Positions 12,340 through 24,159 of a stretch of DNA of 64,000 bases are shown piece after piece. The translations under genes were made by a program, and so were the position numbers. The notes below the pieces were generated by a model, which was given only the letters and a program-made list of their open reading frames with translations, did no database searches and was not told the DNA's origin. How positions within the stretch are numbered: position 1 is the first letter of the stretch; each line of letters opens with the position of its first letter. The DNA is from Tetmemena sp. SeJ-2015 (taxonomy: Eukaryota > Ciliophora > Spirotrichea > Sporadotrichida > Oxytrichidae): the NCBI GenBank assembly GCA_027382625.1, contig JAJKFJ010020664.1, positions 103,625-167,624 of the forward strand, read 5' to 3'.

Positions 12340-13897
12340 ATGCGAGAGATTCAGGCACACTAGGAAATCTAGCAAGTCAAACTGCTGTTCTAAGAATTTA
12401 TACTTGCTAAGGATGAAATTGAAAAAGACTTGGAAGACCTAGTTAAGGGAGTACTTGAGAGAGATATTTAGAGTTCACTATAGCATCTAGGTTCTAAGAA
12501 TGGCAAATTCATCTGAGGCCGCTCAAAGGCATACTTCAGCACAGTCAAGTAAGTAAAATCCTCTGAGAAGCAAATCTTGCTTTTAAGAATGTATTGATAA
12601 TTTACCAAGCACCTTTTTTAGCTTTGAAGAAATTCCAAGAGGGCTTTTCAAGCAGGAAGATACAAGACATAATGAGAACTGAATTATCAGAGCTGAGGGA
12701 GATGCAAGAAGTTTTGAAGGACTTGAAAAATCTGGTTCAGTAAATGCTCCAAGAAAAGTCCTAATTGAGAGCTCAGCTTAATTCAGAACTTGAACTGAGA
12801 GGCCAAATTGAGAAAGCTCTGGAGGATTAAGAAACTGAAAGTTTGAGCAAAGAATTACTCATCATGAAGGTGAAGACACTTGAGTACGCAGTGAATGGCA
12901 TCTAGAACATCTTTGGCTTATTATAAATTTCACTAATTTAAAGGCTAAGCAACTAGTGATGGTGCAAATCAGACCTAGAGTCCACACTATTTGGTTCAGT
13001 AGCAGCTAAAGTTATTTACAAGTGAGTTCTTAGATGACAAGGCCAGATTAGCTGAGAGGTATAAAAGACTAGAGACTCAAAGCCAATAATTGAATGAAGA
13101 TCTTTAGGCTTTGCTATCTAGACTAGAAGAGTCAGAGAAGGAAAACACTGAACTTAGATCTTTATAGTTACTCCATTTATCATTATTCTAGATTAAAAGG
13201 AGACAAGAGGATAGATGAAGAGAAGATGAAGTTACTGAAGGAGGTGGAGGAAATTAGAACTAGAGAGGAGATGTTAGAAAAGGAGATTTACAAAAGCTGG
13301 AGGAGGAAATCCTAAGAATGCAAGCGGAGTAAGAGAAAGAAATCAAGCAAACACTCACATAGAGACTACTAGAGTTACTTAGTGTAATGGACAAAAAGGA
13401 GAAGCTGGAATGGCAAGAGGAAGAGCAAAATATGCTTGAAAAGGTTGTAAACACAGTAGAAGTAAAGGCTAAGAAATTAGTTGAGATGGTGGAGGTGCTA
13501 CAAGAAAATAAAGAGTTGCTAATGAAGGAGAGGATGATATTTGAGGAACGAATGACTGAGTTCTCCTATGAAAACCAACTTGCCACCAAATATTATTTCA
13601 TATATTATGCTTGAAAATAAGTAGAGTAGCTTCATACTTAGCTAAGAAACGACTGAAGGATATTTCAAGGAGCTGCAATCTTTGAAGGATGAGAAGGAGA
13701 GACAATCCTCTAATGTCTCTCTTCTGATGGGCAAGTTCAGACAAGCAGCTAGCGAGTTGCACGAAGTGAGAGAAGAAAGAGAGAAGCTCAAGAAGGAAAT
13801 CATATAGATGCAAGATCTAGTTGATAGCATTAAAGGAGGACAAAAGTCAGGAAGTGTACACTAAAATAGCCTCATAAACTCTCATGGATATATTTGA
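12340..13897 (+). CDS. Long coiled-coil protein, unknown function
   Basis: Nearly the whole length is Glu/Lys/Gln/Leu-rich heptad sequence: FILAKDEIEKDLEDLVKGVL, ELSELREMQEVLKDLKNLV, LAERYKRLETQSQQLNEDL, DEEKMKLLKEVEEIRTREE, KKEKLEWQEEEQNMLEKVV and SELHEVREEREKLKKEI. One probable intron runs from the GTAAGT near 12,549 to the TTTTTTAG near 12,620. Several one-base breaks occur (near 12,510, 13,210, 13,285 and 13,610), so the model is a chain of blocks rather than one frame. TGA at 13895. It may be a cytoskeletal or basal-body type protein, but no specific domain is visible. Confidence 0.7.
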
Positions 13898-13941
13898 TAT
13901 CGTTTTATTAAGCTTTTAATGATTTATCATCTTAAATCAGC

Positions 13942-15086
13942 ATGCTCTCCAAGCCACCCAAGATGACCGATAGCAACAATTCTCTTTCACCTATGCCTTA
14001 AAACTTGAACAACTAACTGCAATCAGCCAGAGCATCGACTGCAGTCCCCTAACCCAGAAAGCAGCCCATTCAAATTTACAACTCCCTCCACCCTCTAAAC
14101 TCCGCTCATCACTAGCAAATGTCTTAAATTAATTAGTCACAGCAAGTCTTGAACCTTAACTAGGAGTATCCCCTTAAAGACTTGATGGAGGAGGATGCAC
14201 CCTATCTTAACAGCCAAAATGTGAGCCACTAAGTATACGACACTATCAAATAAGAGTAGCACTAAAACTAAAGTCAGAGATAACAGCTAAACCCTCATTA
14301 AAATAGTAGACCTCAACCTAAGTTGTTATCTCCTGGGGGTGAAAGCGGCTCTCTGCAAAATCAATCCAAGTTAAGAGCTTCTTTAGATGAGAATTAACTA
14401 AGCAACTTAATCAAGGACTATAAATCTGAGAACCAAAAGTTCTCACAAAAGGTTCAAGAACTTCAAAAGAAAATTCAAAGTACTGCCCAGCTATCACCAC
14501 TAAGGGAAGATACTCATATTTACTCTAGGGCAAATGTAGCTAATACGAATTAAAACCCTGCTAGAGCACAAGTTCCTGCAAGAGCAAATTCCTCTAAGCC
14601 TCTTTAATAAAGAAATACTAACTTACCTGCCTCTAGCAACAGCCAGGCAACAAGGAATAGCAGCTCTCACTATTCTAATCCTTCCAAGCCATCGCCTAAA
14701 TCAACTTATCAGCCATCAGCTATGTTCAATTAGGATCATTATTTAGTATTTATTAAGATATTTATTAGGGCCATAGCTATCAACCCTCATTAAGCAGCTC
14801 TTAAAATACTCAGGGACCTCGGAGTGACTTGAATAAGAAGTATTTCTCCACCATAAACACTGATGATGTCCAGAGCGCAAGGCTAAAAATAAGCTGTGAG
14901 AAAACTTAATCAACAACTCCAACTAATCTCACTTCCAGTTAGTATCAAAGTCATAGCTACCAACCGATTCTGTAAAATGGGAACCTCAGTTCAAGAGGAA
15001 GAGGAACTTAAGATATTTAGAATAAGAGATTAGCTAGTAACTCAGGTCAGAGGAATTAAAACTCAGGAATTAAGAGAAGATAGTGA
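13942..15086 (+). CDS. Gln/Asn/Ser-rich low-complexity protein
   Basis: From ATG 13942 a single frame runs through a Pro/Gln/Asn/Ser-rich sequence with one short coiled coil (SENQKFSQKVQELQKKIQ). A 23-nt GT-AG intron at 14746-14768 joins DHYL to GHSYQPSLSSSQN and leads to the end, an Arg/Gly/Ser segment closing at TGA 15084-15086. About 370 codons stay open with dozens of TAA/TAG codons, strong support for reassignment. Possibly a disordered or RNA-granule-like protein; no domain seen. Confidence 0.75.
14746..14768 (+). other. 23-nt intron
   Basis: Starts GTATTTATT and ends TTTATTAG. Splicing removes a downstream frame change and an in-frame TGA and joins two Ser/Gln-rich blocks exactly. Confidence 0.8.
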
Positions 15087-15200
15087 TAACTAATGTGTTT
15101 GAAGTTATATGTTTGAAGATTTTGATTGATTTTAACAATGCCTTATAATTGTGAATAAAGTTAAATAATCCTCATAATTCTCACAGTTGCTGTATACAGC

Positions 15201-18200
15201 TCAAACTTTGATTATCTTTAGAAGGTTAGTGCTTCCAACAGTGCCTGAGAGTCCACTGGTTATCACTATGAAGTCTCCTTGCTTTATGTAGACCTCTAAT
15301 TAAATTAGGATGTAGCTTCATTAAATAAAGCTGGTTTACTTTCTCTCAATGGCAGTTTCAAGAACTTTATTGATGAGAGTATCTGAGCCAACTAGAGAAC
15401 CCACTAGCATCGAATAAACTCCTCTATGTAATAGAACTCCTCTTGCTGCCCATTCATTTGGAGTGACAGCTAGCACTGGACACTTGGGCTTGTGCTTTGC
15501 GATCTTTCTGGCTGTAATTCCAGTGTGAGTGAACACGATAATCAGATCAATCTTAATAAATAGCAATTTCTAAAGATGAGCCTTGACATCATTTAACTAA
15601 AATTAGATATTCCATAAACATCAAAAGAAGCTTTGACTGCGCAACTTGCGATTGCTTCTTCAGGTGTCCATAACTGCGCTTAAGCTTTCTTAAGCATGAG
15701 CTCTGTCTTGATTAGTAATTCTTAGTCTTGATACCTCTTGACAAAGTTAAGGTGGCGCTCAGCCTCGAAACAAATCTAAGACATCTTCTCTGTGGCTTAA
15801 TTGTAGAAGGTGCCAATTGAAGTCTCAGGCGAGAGAATCAGACAGTCTATTCCATCATACACTGCAAACGATTATAAAGCAAATATCTAATGCATTAGAG
15901 ATATCCACTACCTCTGAGCGAGAAGGTAGGAGACGAGTCACCATACTCTCCATGATTTAAGTGGACAGGAGCACTGGCTTACCAACTAAATTGCATTCTT
16001 TGATCAGCCGCTTTTAAATAAAGACCACATCTGCGATGTCCATCTTAATTCCTAAGTAGCCTCTAGCGATAATGATACCGTCACTTATCTCCAAGATGGA
16101 GCTGAAGTTCTAAAGCGCTTTCTAACTCTGGATCTTAGCAAGTAACTTAAAATCTCACTCTAATAAATTATGACTTGATGTGTTGACCTTTGGTGCCTAA
16201 AACTTTCTTAACGTAGATTATATCCTCTCTTGACTCCACGAAGGAGACTGCTATACATTCCACTCCTTGCTATATTGAGTTCTGCAGCACTTTGATATCC
16301 TTAGGACCTAGAACGCTCAACTTAAGATATCAAATACGACATTAGTTTAATAAATTTAAGATCCTTATACCAGTCAAGTCTAGGGATGTATATAGGTTTA
16401 TTCTCCTTAATCTGTCCATCATTCTCTACTCTACAGACTACTAGTTGCTTATCCTTCTAGTAGAGAGGGATATTCAAATCCAATATCTCCTACTACTGCT
16501 ATTACAAGAACTGGTGACTGTTGTTCTTGTCAAGTCCATTTAAAGAGAGAAATTGATATAAATCCAGGGTGAGCAAGCAAGCTCATGGTGTCTGACTCGC
16601 TGACTGAGAAGCTGTTATCATGATGTGAGTGTAGGTTGCGTGAGGTGGGGCTGAGACTCTACCTGCTCTTAGGACCATTCTTTTTATTCTTCTAGCCCTT
16701 GAAAAGCTTATACTTGTCCTTCAGGAATTCATCTCTGGACATCCTCTTCTTGGCCAAGTATTCCTGAGAAGGCCCAAACTTGCTCAAGGGTTCTCTGGCG
16801 AATTAGGAAGGATGATGGATGGAATGATTATAGTCTCTATCATCAGTGGACATGCGCTTCATTTAGTAGTTAAGCAACCCACCTCCCTATGAGAATGCAC
16901 TCTTGTGATGAACTTGCTATTTTAAAGTACAAACATTTTCCCACATATCACAAATGATTAGATAAATTCTTAAAAATCCTCTGTAATTTTAAATGTGGAA
17001 CCAAACAATAAAACACAATATTTTCTTGCAATAATTAAAGGAGGACCTTGAGGCAGAACCCTCATTTGCTTAAGAGCTGTTATTTGTGTTGACTACTTCA
17101 TCTTGACTCAGACTTTAGCCAGATGAGAACTGCAAATCAGTGGTGTTGTGGTTCTTGTTCTATTATGTCTGCAGCTTGAGTGTCTGTTGTTGCCTTGCCT
17201 TGTCTGCCTTCTTAGTGAATTGATAAGCTCCAAATCCTTGGCCACTTTTGTTCACTACCTTGTCAAACTAATTTCTCTCATTCTTAAGCTCTTATGCAGC
17301 TTGGTGATGAACCCTTGCTGAACTATCGAGCTTAGGAAGTCTCGGGAATTAGTAGTCTTTCTTGTCGTGCTGAAGTGAAGAAGCAAGTGAAGATAACTAC
17401 TCATTCTCATCCTCCTCATCTTACGAGTCCTCATTTGCTAACTCCTAAATCTCCTTATTGAAGTATTCATCATCTCCAAAGCTATTCTTTCGCCTGCGTG
17501 GATGCAACTTCTAGTTTGAGTCTTGAGCAATAAAAATACTACTTTAGAGTAACACATATACCAAATGATGAGCATGCTGCTTCTCTGCACTCTTCTTCTC
17601 TTCTTTGACAGGTGATAGCTACTACTCATGTACTTTATGCTGTCTCTTTAGGTACTTTTCCTCTGGCTCAAATCCTACTACTGTTAGCACAACACCGCCA
17701 TAGTCAACAAGAATTTTGTCTCCGATTTCAAGATGCTCATGGATCGAGGAATAGTCAATCACGAACATGCCTTCGTCACCTAAGATAGACTGATTGGAGG
17801 ACATGCGAATCTCTTGCCCAGATAACACCGGCACGCAGAATCCCTTCCTAAAGCCCAAAGTTCGAATCAGAGGTCCTTTTAAATCCACCATGATGCCAAT
17901 ATTTTTCCCAGCCTCCTTAGATGCCTACTTTACATTCACTAACTTTAAAATAGGAAGATAAAAGACTATCTATTATTTATTTGCAATATTATCTTAGTGA
18001 TAACAAATTGTCTATATTCTGTACGATCTCATTCTGCTCATTCAGCTCGAAGTAGTTCATGTTGAGTCGGGCGATATCCATTCCTCTCGCTATCATCTCA
18101 GATATCGGTACAAGTTCCTTAGTCCCTCTACCCAGAGTGCACACAATCTTAGTCTATCTCAATCGTAGATCAGTGTTGTTAAGAACATGCAAGTGATCCT

Positions 18201-18566
18201 CCAAAGTTTACAATATCGATCCTGGTTGCTACCCTTTATGATAAATTATTAAGCTTAGTCATTGAGAGATTGCATCTGTGAAGAGTGCTTCCTGCTTCTG
18301 TCGCTCGTCATCCCTTTGTTAAACAAACAATGAAGTAAACTAAATCTCAAAATACTGTTCTGGTAGAAGTCTTGAGCAGCAGCGGCACTAGCAGCTCCTC
18401 CTTAGGAAGCCTAATCGTGGCCTTTATTAAACCACTCCAAGTCTTTGAAGTTGCGATCGTGTTACTCATTCTCTTAATTCATCTCCCCTGACTTATAAAA
18501 CCTGAATGCAAAAGTCTCCTTGGAAGCTCTCTCATTTATACGCTTTAGCTTCTGTGCTAAGTCCAT
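15201..18566 (-). CDS. Pyruvate kinase with a ~340-residue extra segment
   Basis: Pyruvate kinase converts phosphoenolpyruvate and ADP to pyruvate and ATP in glycolysis. Read from ATG 18566: an N-terminal extension, TKIVCTLGRGTKELVPISEM with GMDIARLNMNYF, VDLKGPLIRTLGF, a B domain start GDKILVDYGGVVLTVVGFEP, then a Ser/Gln/Lys-rich segment (about 17,620-16,560), then LVVCRVENDGQIKENKPIYI, GPKDIKVLQNSIQQGVECIA, VSFVESREDIIYVKKVLGTK, the catalytic region with SDGIIIARGYLGIK and VGKPVLLSTQIMESM, and the C domain VFTHTGITARKIAKHKPKCP to GDFIVITSGLSGTVGSTN. TGA at 15201. The extra segment is open in one frame over most of its length, so it is more likely a coding insertion in the B domain than a second gene. 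Short introns or one-base breaks occur, for example at about 16,545. Confidence 0.9.
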
Positions 18567-19062
18567 TTTGATTCCACTAATCCTTAATTTATTAAAACTC
18601 AATCCCAATTTTTACTTTGGTCAATATGAAAAGATTGTTTATGAATGAAAAATCAAATACTTTTACAAATAAGATTTAAAGCTAAACAATTTCTATAGTA
18701 ATTAAGGGAATAATTCAACTTAAACTCAACCTTGTAAACGTGAAATATAAGGTGAGTTAAATTTTATGTAAGACTTTTACAAAAAAGAGTATTATATAAT
18801 GCCTTATTTATCTTGTAAAAAATTTCAATATAAATAACTTATTTCTCATAAATTATTAGCATCATAAAGCAAATTCAATTGACATTTTAAACTTCTTATA
18901 AATTTGAAAATTAATTTTTTCATTTCTAAATTAAATTATGTGAGCAGAAAAATCTTAATAAGAAGGCTTTTTTTTTTTTTAATTTTCCAAAGTTGCTTTT
19001 TCAAATAGGAGTTAAGTTTTGGGCCTCCTCTTTCCTGATTTTGAGGCTTCGTTATTGACATC
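18567..19062. other. AT-rich intergenic spacer
   Basis: About 500 bp between two minus-strand genes. It is over three-quarters A+T and includes a T run of more than 10 near 18,968. No gene seen. Confidence 0.6.
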
Positions 19063-20067
19063 TCAGCATAAAAAAATTTCCTTTGCTTCAATCTTAAATC
19101 TTATTCTTGAAATAGAGAAGGTTTTTTTTGAACGAGCAAGAAGAAACTTCCTCATGAATAATGGCTCTTTCATAAGCTGTCCCATGTCAAGATTAGCTTA
19201 CTACTTATAGCTCAAGCGTGAAAACGAATCATTCTTATATTTTGATTTATTAAAATCGGAAGAGAAACTGTAATTTGCAAAGCTACCATCTAAAACTGAT
19301 TGCTGCATCTACTTCGAAGGGGCAGCATTTTGTAAGTTAGCTTCACCTATGCCTCTATCCTTTCCAACTCCATCTTTTTCATACGACTTCAACTCCTCCT
19401 TGATGTTTGCGGATATCAATCTTTAAATAGATTTAATCAGATTTTATTAAGATGCCTAGTAAGGGGCCTTACTTGAATCTCTTCGCTTATCCTATGGATC
19501 ATTCAACAGTTTATTGGAATCTTCACGCTCTTTATCCTAGAACTTTGGCTAAACATCAGAATTTTGAATTGTTAAATTGATTTTGATATTATATGTATAG
19601 TTCTTGTTCTAATGCATATCTCTTCCTGCTGAATTAAGGTCCCTTCCTGCTTGGTCCCTTCCTGCTAGGTCCCTTCCTGCTAGGTCCCTTCCTGCTAGGT
19701 CCCTTCCAACTTGGTCCCTTCCGAATTGGTCCCTTCCTGCTAGGTCCCTTCCTGCTAGGTCCCTTCCAACTTGGTCCCTTCCGAATTGGTCCCTTCCTGC
19801 TAGGTCCCTTCCGACTTGGTCCCTTCCCACTTAGTATCTTCCTGCAATCATGGAACTCTCATTAATATTTTCAGCCAGTTTTGGTCTAGATTAATAATTA
19901 ATTTTTCCTAGATCTCACCTCATGCCAATCTCTTAGTCCTCTACCTACTTATCTTGCTAGCCATCTCTCAATCTTTTGCCAAGTTAAATGCCCTCGACTT
20001 CTTCTAATATTTATGAATTTAAAATTTATCTTCTCAGTTTGCCTAAGTTCAAGTTATTTGACGCCAT
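19063..20067 (-). CDS. GRD pentapeptide-repeat protein
   Basis: After a charged N-terminal part (ATG 20067 chosen; an alternative frame with an upstream start is also open), a 33-nt intron (19886-19918, GTGAGA...CTAG) joins EIGM to RPKLAENINESSM. Then follow at least 13 repeats of the pentapeptide GRDxx (GRDLA, GRDQF, GRDQV), and a 180-residue Lys/Ser/Asn-rich C-terminus ending at TGA 19063-19065. The repeat alternates acidic and basic residues every five positions. It is not the classical A(D/N)LXX pentapeptide family. Function unknown. Confidence 0.7.
19638..19832. repeat. 15-bp tandem repeat, 13 units
   Basis: Thirteen GGTCCCTTCCnnnnn units in a row encode GRDxx on the minus strand. Variants at the last five bases (TGCTA, AACTT, GAATT) recur in the same order twice, which suggests growth by duplication of a longer block. 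Confidence 0.9.
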
Positions 20068-20332
20068 GCTTAGCCTCACTTAAAATTAATTTTCCTGTTT
20101 CAGCTTCATCATCGCTATTGAAGATCTATCGAAATTGTTTAAGGTTGAATATTTACAATTATAGTATAGCTGAGAATTTATTGGATATCATATATTATAA
20201 TAATTAAATTAAAGTGGATTGAATAGGTCGCAACTATCTTAAATGTAAATAATTATCATCATCATAGGAGTTTCTTATAATTTAAGACTTTGAGTCTAGT
20301 GTGTTTGAGAACTGAATCAAAGAGTAAGCAAT

Positions 20333-20542
20333 TCAAGAGAGGAAGAAGGAAGGAAAATTATTTAATTTAATCGGATCTTCCATTTAAATTAAACTCTTAA
20401 TTATATGGTGAGGCTTTATGACTAATTGATAAGGAATTATGTTTGCTAGTAAGCCTCTAACCCTCTTCTTAAAAGCTTCAACCTCATGAGCTTTCTTGAG
20501 GATCATATTAACTATTGTGAAAGTTCTCTACTTGCTCTCCAT
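20333..20542 (-). CDS. Small hypothetical protein (69 aa) or first exon
   Basis: ATG 20542 opens MESKQRTFTIVNMILKKAHE, then VEAFKKRVRGLLANIIPYQL, and ends at TGA 20333. The first 45 residues look like real protein; the rest is weaker. It could be a separate small gene or an upstream exon of the GRD-repeat gene. Confidence 0.4.
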
Positions 20543-20679
20543 TTTCAATAAATTTAATTCAAAAGTTTGGAATATTTTAAATTCTTGTTAGATTAAAATA
20601 TCTAGTTGAGAAACGATTTTTTCTAATAAATACAAAAAACATATCATTTTAATAAGAATGAAAGGTAAGTAATGACAGT

Positions 20680-20759
20680 AAAGTCTCCTTGGAAGCTCTT
20701 TCATTTATACGCCTGCTAAGTCCATTTTGATTCCACTAATCCTTAATTTATTAAACTCA
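20680..20759. repeat. Partial copy of the pyruvate kinase 5' end
   Basis: About 80 bp nearly identical to 18,512-18,602, which covers the pyruvate kinase start codon, first codons and upstream leader. The copy lacks 13 bp just inside the start and carries a few substitutions. Same orientation as the gene. Confidence 0.85.
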
Positions 20760-20890
20760 ACCATTCTATCCCTTAGCATTTATCCAAAATATATCTAAAA
20801 AGGAAGGAAACTTATTCTATGTGTAATATTTATAGTTAGCTCTTGCTATGATCCAATATTTTAAAGAGGATCTTTGGTTTACAAAGAATA

Positions 20891-23443
20891 TCAGAATATG
20901 TGCAATTATAAGGTACTTAAATTTTTTAAAGGAGATCCCCCAAAGTTCCCTCGAGTTTCCTTTTTAGACTGAGTAGTGTTGGCACTTCCTGCCCCTCCCT
21001 GTGAGCTATTTAATAAAGTAAAAATAACAATAATCATTTCTATTCTCCTTCTTCTTTTAAGTGGCAACGGCTAGCATACTATTCTTCTGGGCAAGTTTGC
21101 GCTAGTAACTTGACATTTGAGATTAAGGTCTTTAAGGCTAGTGATGCTGCTTCAAGCCGCTGATCCCCAAGCCATTATCGAAAGAGTGATGGTCAAGACC
21201 AGAGCTCACTAAATGGTGTGAGGCTAAAGGACCCATACCTCCAGCTGATAAAACAGAGTTGTTTAAATTCCCACCAGTTGACTATCCAGTCGTACTTGAA
21301 TTCAAGTTGAAAGTATTCAAGTGAGCAAAGACATAAAATATTAAACTTGTTAATAGAGCAGTGTTTCCAGCGCTGAGGTAATTCTAAGCAAGAAGGTTTT
21401 TATTAGAAGCGTTTCCTATTGATTTTTTCTTGTGATGTGGCCCTGTACTTGTATTTAGAGTATTACTGTTTGAGACAACGCTACTGTGATGAGTAAGCTA
21501 ACTTTATTGAGCAGCTAAGAAGCTATTGTTATTTTGCTAAAGTAAAGCCTGAACAGCAGTATTCATATCATAGCTTCCAGTTCTCATATGCTACATTAAG
21601 ACAATTAATTATTGAATGAAATCATTTGACTTACTCCTCCACTTGCGGATATGATATGCTTAGAAGATTCATTCGGCAGCATTTTCTTCTCTTCATGAAT
21701 GCTTGAAGTTCGCTTGATGTTTCCATTGGGCTTTTTCGGCTGATTTCTGGCTCTATATATCTCTATCAGGACGCTTTATTTCTACACTTACGAGGCATCG
21801 ATGTGTTTTTGGTGCACTATGATATTCGAATTGATGTAAGTCCCTGAGAGAATACTTGTAGGAAGTTGAGATAGCTGAGAAGCATTGATTCTTGCATCCA
21901 TGGTTTAAGAAGAGAACTAGTTAGGCTGATGATGAGGCTCGATGAACTGTTAAACTTAGTATTGATGAATGTAACTCTAGGTATGAGGGTTCATGTTGTC
22001 GAGTGAGTTTTCGCTTAAGTACTTCCGCCCATCGTCATTTAAGATGCTCCCGTTCATAATTATAGAGTTGTTCTGATTTTAGTTTCCTTTGTATATAGTT
22101 TATTGCTATGCTTGAATTCCTTAGGAAGGGAGAATAACTCCAGGCTGATTGACAATCTAGGATTTAGCGCGTTTGTGATGAGGACCTAGATTCTGAGTTG
22201 AGTTATTCGAGAGGTTGACTGGCAGGAAGACTTTCTAATTAATGCCAACTGGCCCAACATTTCCAGTCGCTCCATTTTTATTGCTGTTGTCTTTTAGCAC
22301 TTGCTTTTCTTGGAGAGCGACAACTCTTTACTACTTTGAATAGTCAATTATAGATTAAGCTTGATTTTGGGACACAAGCTTGCTGCTATTTACATAAGGA
22401 CTCTTATTAGGATATTATGGCTGATTAGATATAATGAAAAACAAGCAAAAGTTTATTAAATTAGGTTGTTGCTAAAATTACGAGGAATTTGAGTTCATAG
22501 TAGTAACCATTCTATCAGGGCTCTTCTGTTATATAAACTGTTGTGGTAGATACTACTATTGCTATTACAGTTACTGTTATTGTGGGAGCTAGTTACCGTT
22601 AGAGTCAAACGGCTCCTCTTTTTTAATTTTTTAAATCTCGTTTCTAACCATATTGTGGTACTCCTTTTTCAATCGCATCAATTCTTGCCCTCGGTCTGAA
22701 GATGAAGTGATATTGTTTTGTGTCAACTCATTAGAAGTATTCTAGGACTTGTAATGGTTGTGACTAATAGCTCCCATAGATGCCCCTTGAGTACCTACAC
22801 TAGCGTATATGTTATAGTTTCCACCACTGCTACTGTGGCTATGCTGAGTTTGAGATTGCTACTGAATCTAAGACTTCGAGTTATTGCTACCACTCCTTCT
22901 CTAATCTGTCGTATGATTTTCGAAGTTCTGATTGTAACTCAGTCCTTCTAATAGCACCTAGCTGGAAGATTTTTCATGAATAGTCTTGTTGCCTAAGACT
23001 GTAACACTCCTTAGTGGAGCTTCCTTTCCCATTAGTGCTTGATTTGTGACAGATTATGCACCCTTCTAGACAAATGATTTCTAGTCTCTCTCTATTAAGT
23101 CAATCTGCTTTTTTAAATCTTCATTAGCTAACAGCAACCTCTTATACTCTTACTTAAGTGAGTCGACCTCCTTTTCCCTCATTGAAAGCAAGTCTTTGTA
23201 TCTGATTAGGTCTTTGTTGAAATCTTCTTCAGTTTAAGCTTTTTCCTTCTTCATTTTTTCTCTTGCCTTTTCACTGTCATCTAGTTTATCTTGAACACAC
23301 TCGATATGAAGTTTGAGTTACTGTTCTATTTTAATGTGGTTTCTAACTTCTGCCTCGTATTTTTAAAGCATGGCTTCGTAGTCTTTTGGCGGTTCATCCA
23401 TCGATCGAGCACTCTCAGAATCAGACATATACTCATTTTTCAT
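20891..23443 (-). CDS. Coiled-coil protein with long Gln/Asn/Ser-rich C-terminal region
   Basis: ATG 23443. Residues about 20-140 form a coiled coil (DYEAMLQKYEAEVRNHIKIE, QQLKLHIECVQDKLDDSEKA, EKEVDSLKQEYKRLLLANED). The rest is Gln/Asn/Ser/His-rich with short basic patches. More than 550 codons stay in one frame up to a 44-nt intron (21591-21634, GTAAGT...TGTAG) that joins SGG to HMRTGSYDMNTA in phase 0. The last part reads GGNLNNSVLSAGGMGPLASH, then a final short block after one more break, ending at TGA 20891. Coding blocks at 23,480-23,765 may be its upstream exons. The helical part resembles coiled coils seen in several protist proteins, but I cannot name the family. Confidence 0.75.
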
Positions 23444-23479
23444 AGTGCAATAATTTATTGAGACACATGGTTATTTCGA

Positions 23480-23765
23480 TTTGATTAGGGTTCTAATACA
23501 TTCACCTAGGATTGAGGATCCTTAGAGATAGTAGTAGCTGATTTTTAGTTTGTCTTTTTATTTGGCTAACCATCTTTACTCAGTTACTCTTGCTCCTCCA
23601 TCTTCATGTTCATCAAAATCTAAGCATAATGAAATTCTTCATTGCCTTAATTTGTGACTATAAATCTCGATGGAGGTTTTAATGTAATCTATAATTGTGA
23701 AGGAGTCCACGTCCCTCAGTTTTTGTCGCTCCTTGCCAAGCATGTCCTCTGTATAGTTATCTATC
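23480..23765 (-). CDS. Short coding block, probable upstream exon
   Basis: Minus strand reads NYTEDMLGKERQKLRDVDSF, TIIDYIKTSIEIYSHKLR, then after a one-base change NEEFHYAQILMNMKMEEQEQ and a Lys/Ser/Gln-rich end. Composition is protein-like and the helical style matches the coiled-coil gene directly downstream. ATG 23743 is a possible start. The join to ATG 23443 is not resolved. Confidence 0.5.
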
Positions 23766-24159
23766 TATAGTAAGATCAGTAAATAAGTTCAGTGTTTAGT
23801 TTTGGGAGAGATTAGCAGCTTGGAATAGCCAAAGAGGGGTCAATTTTAGGTGTCTTTTTTAAAATAGTAAGAAAACTAACTGATTACTCCACCCATTTCA
23901 AATTATCAACAAATAAAGATGCTGCTAAAAAAAATTTTATAATTATGAAGTTACTTTCAGTATTTAAAGAATGCCTCAAAACTCATTGAGGTGTTTAGGT
24001 TATAGCTGAATAGCTGAAATTTTAGCTTACCTCTTCATTGCTACGTATCTTAACTGAGAGATAGAGGTCTATCAGAGACTCTATCAGCTTTTGGTTTTCT
24101 GACTTAGGCGGTTAGCTGGACTATCATAAAAATGGAGTCACTTTTAATTTAACCAAGAA

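Noticed and set aside
18960..18990. Long T run as a transcription terminator
   Set aside because: No RNA gene is visible next to it; such runs are common in this AT-rich DNA.
19638..19832. Short regular repeats as a CRISPR array
   Set aside because: Units are contiguous 15-mers without spacers and encode a protein repeat in a eukaryotic gene.
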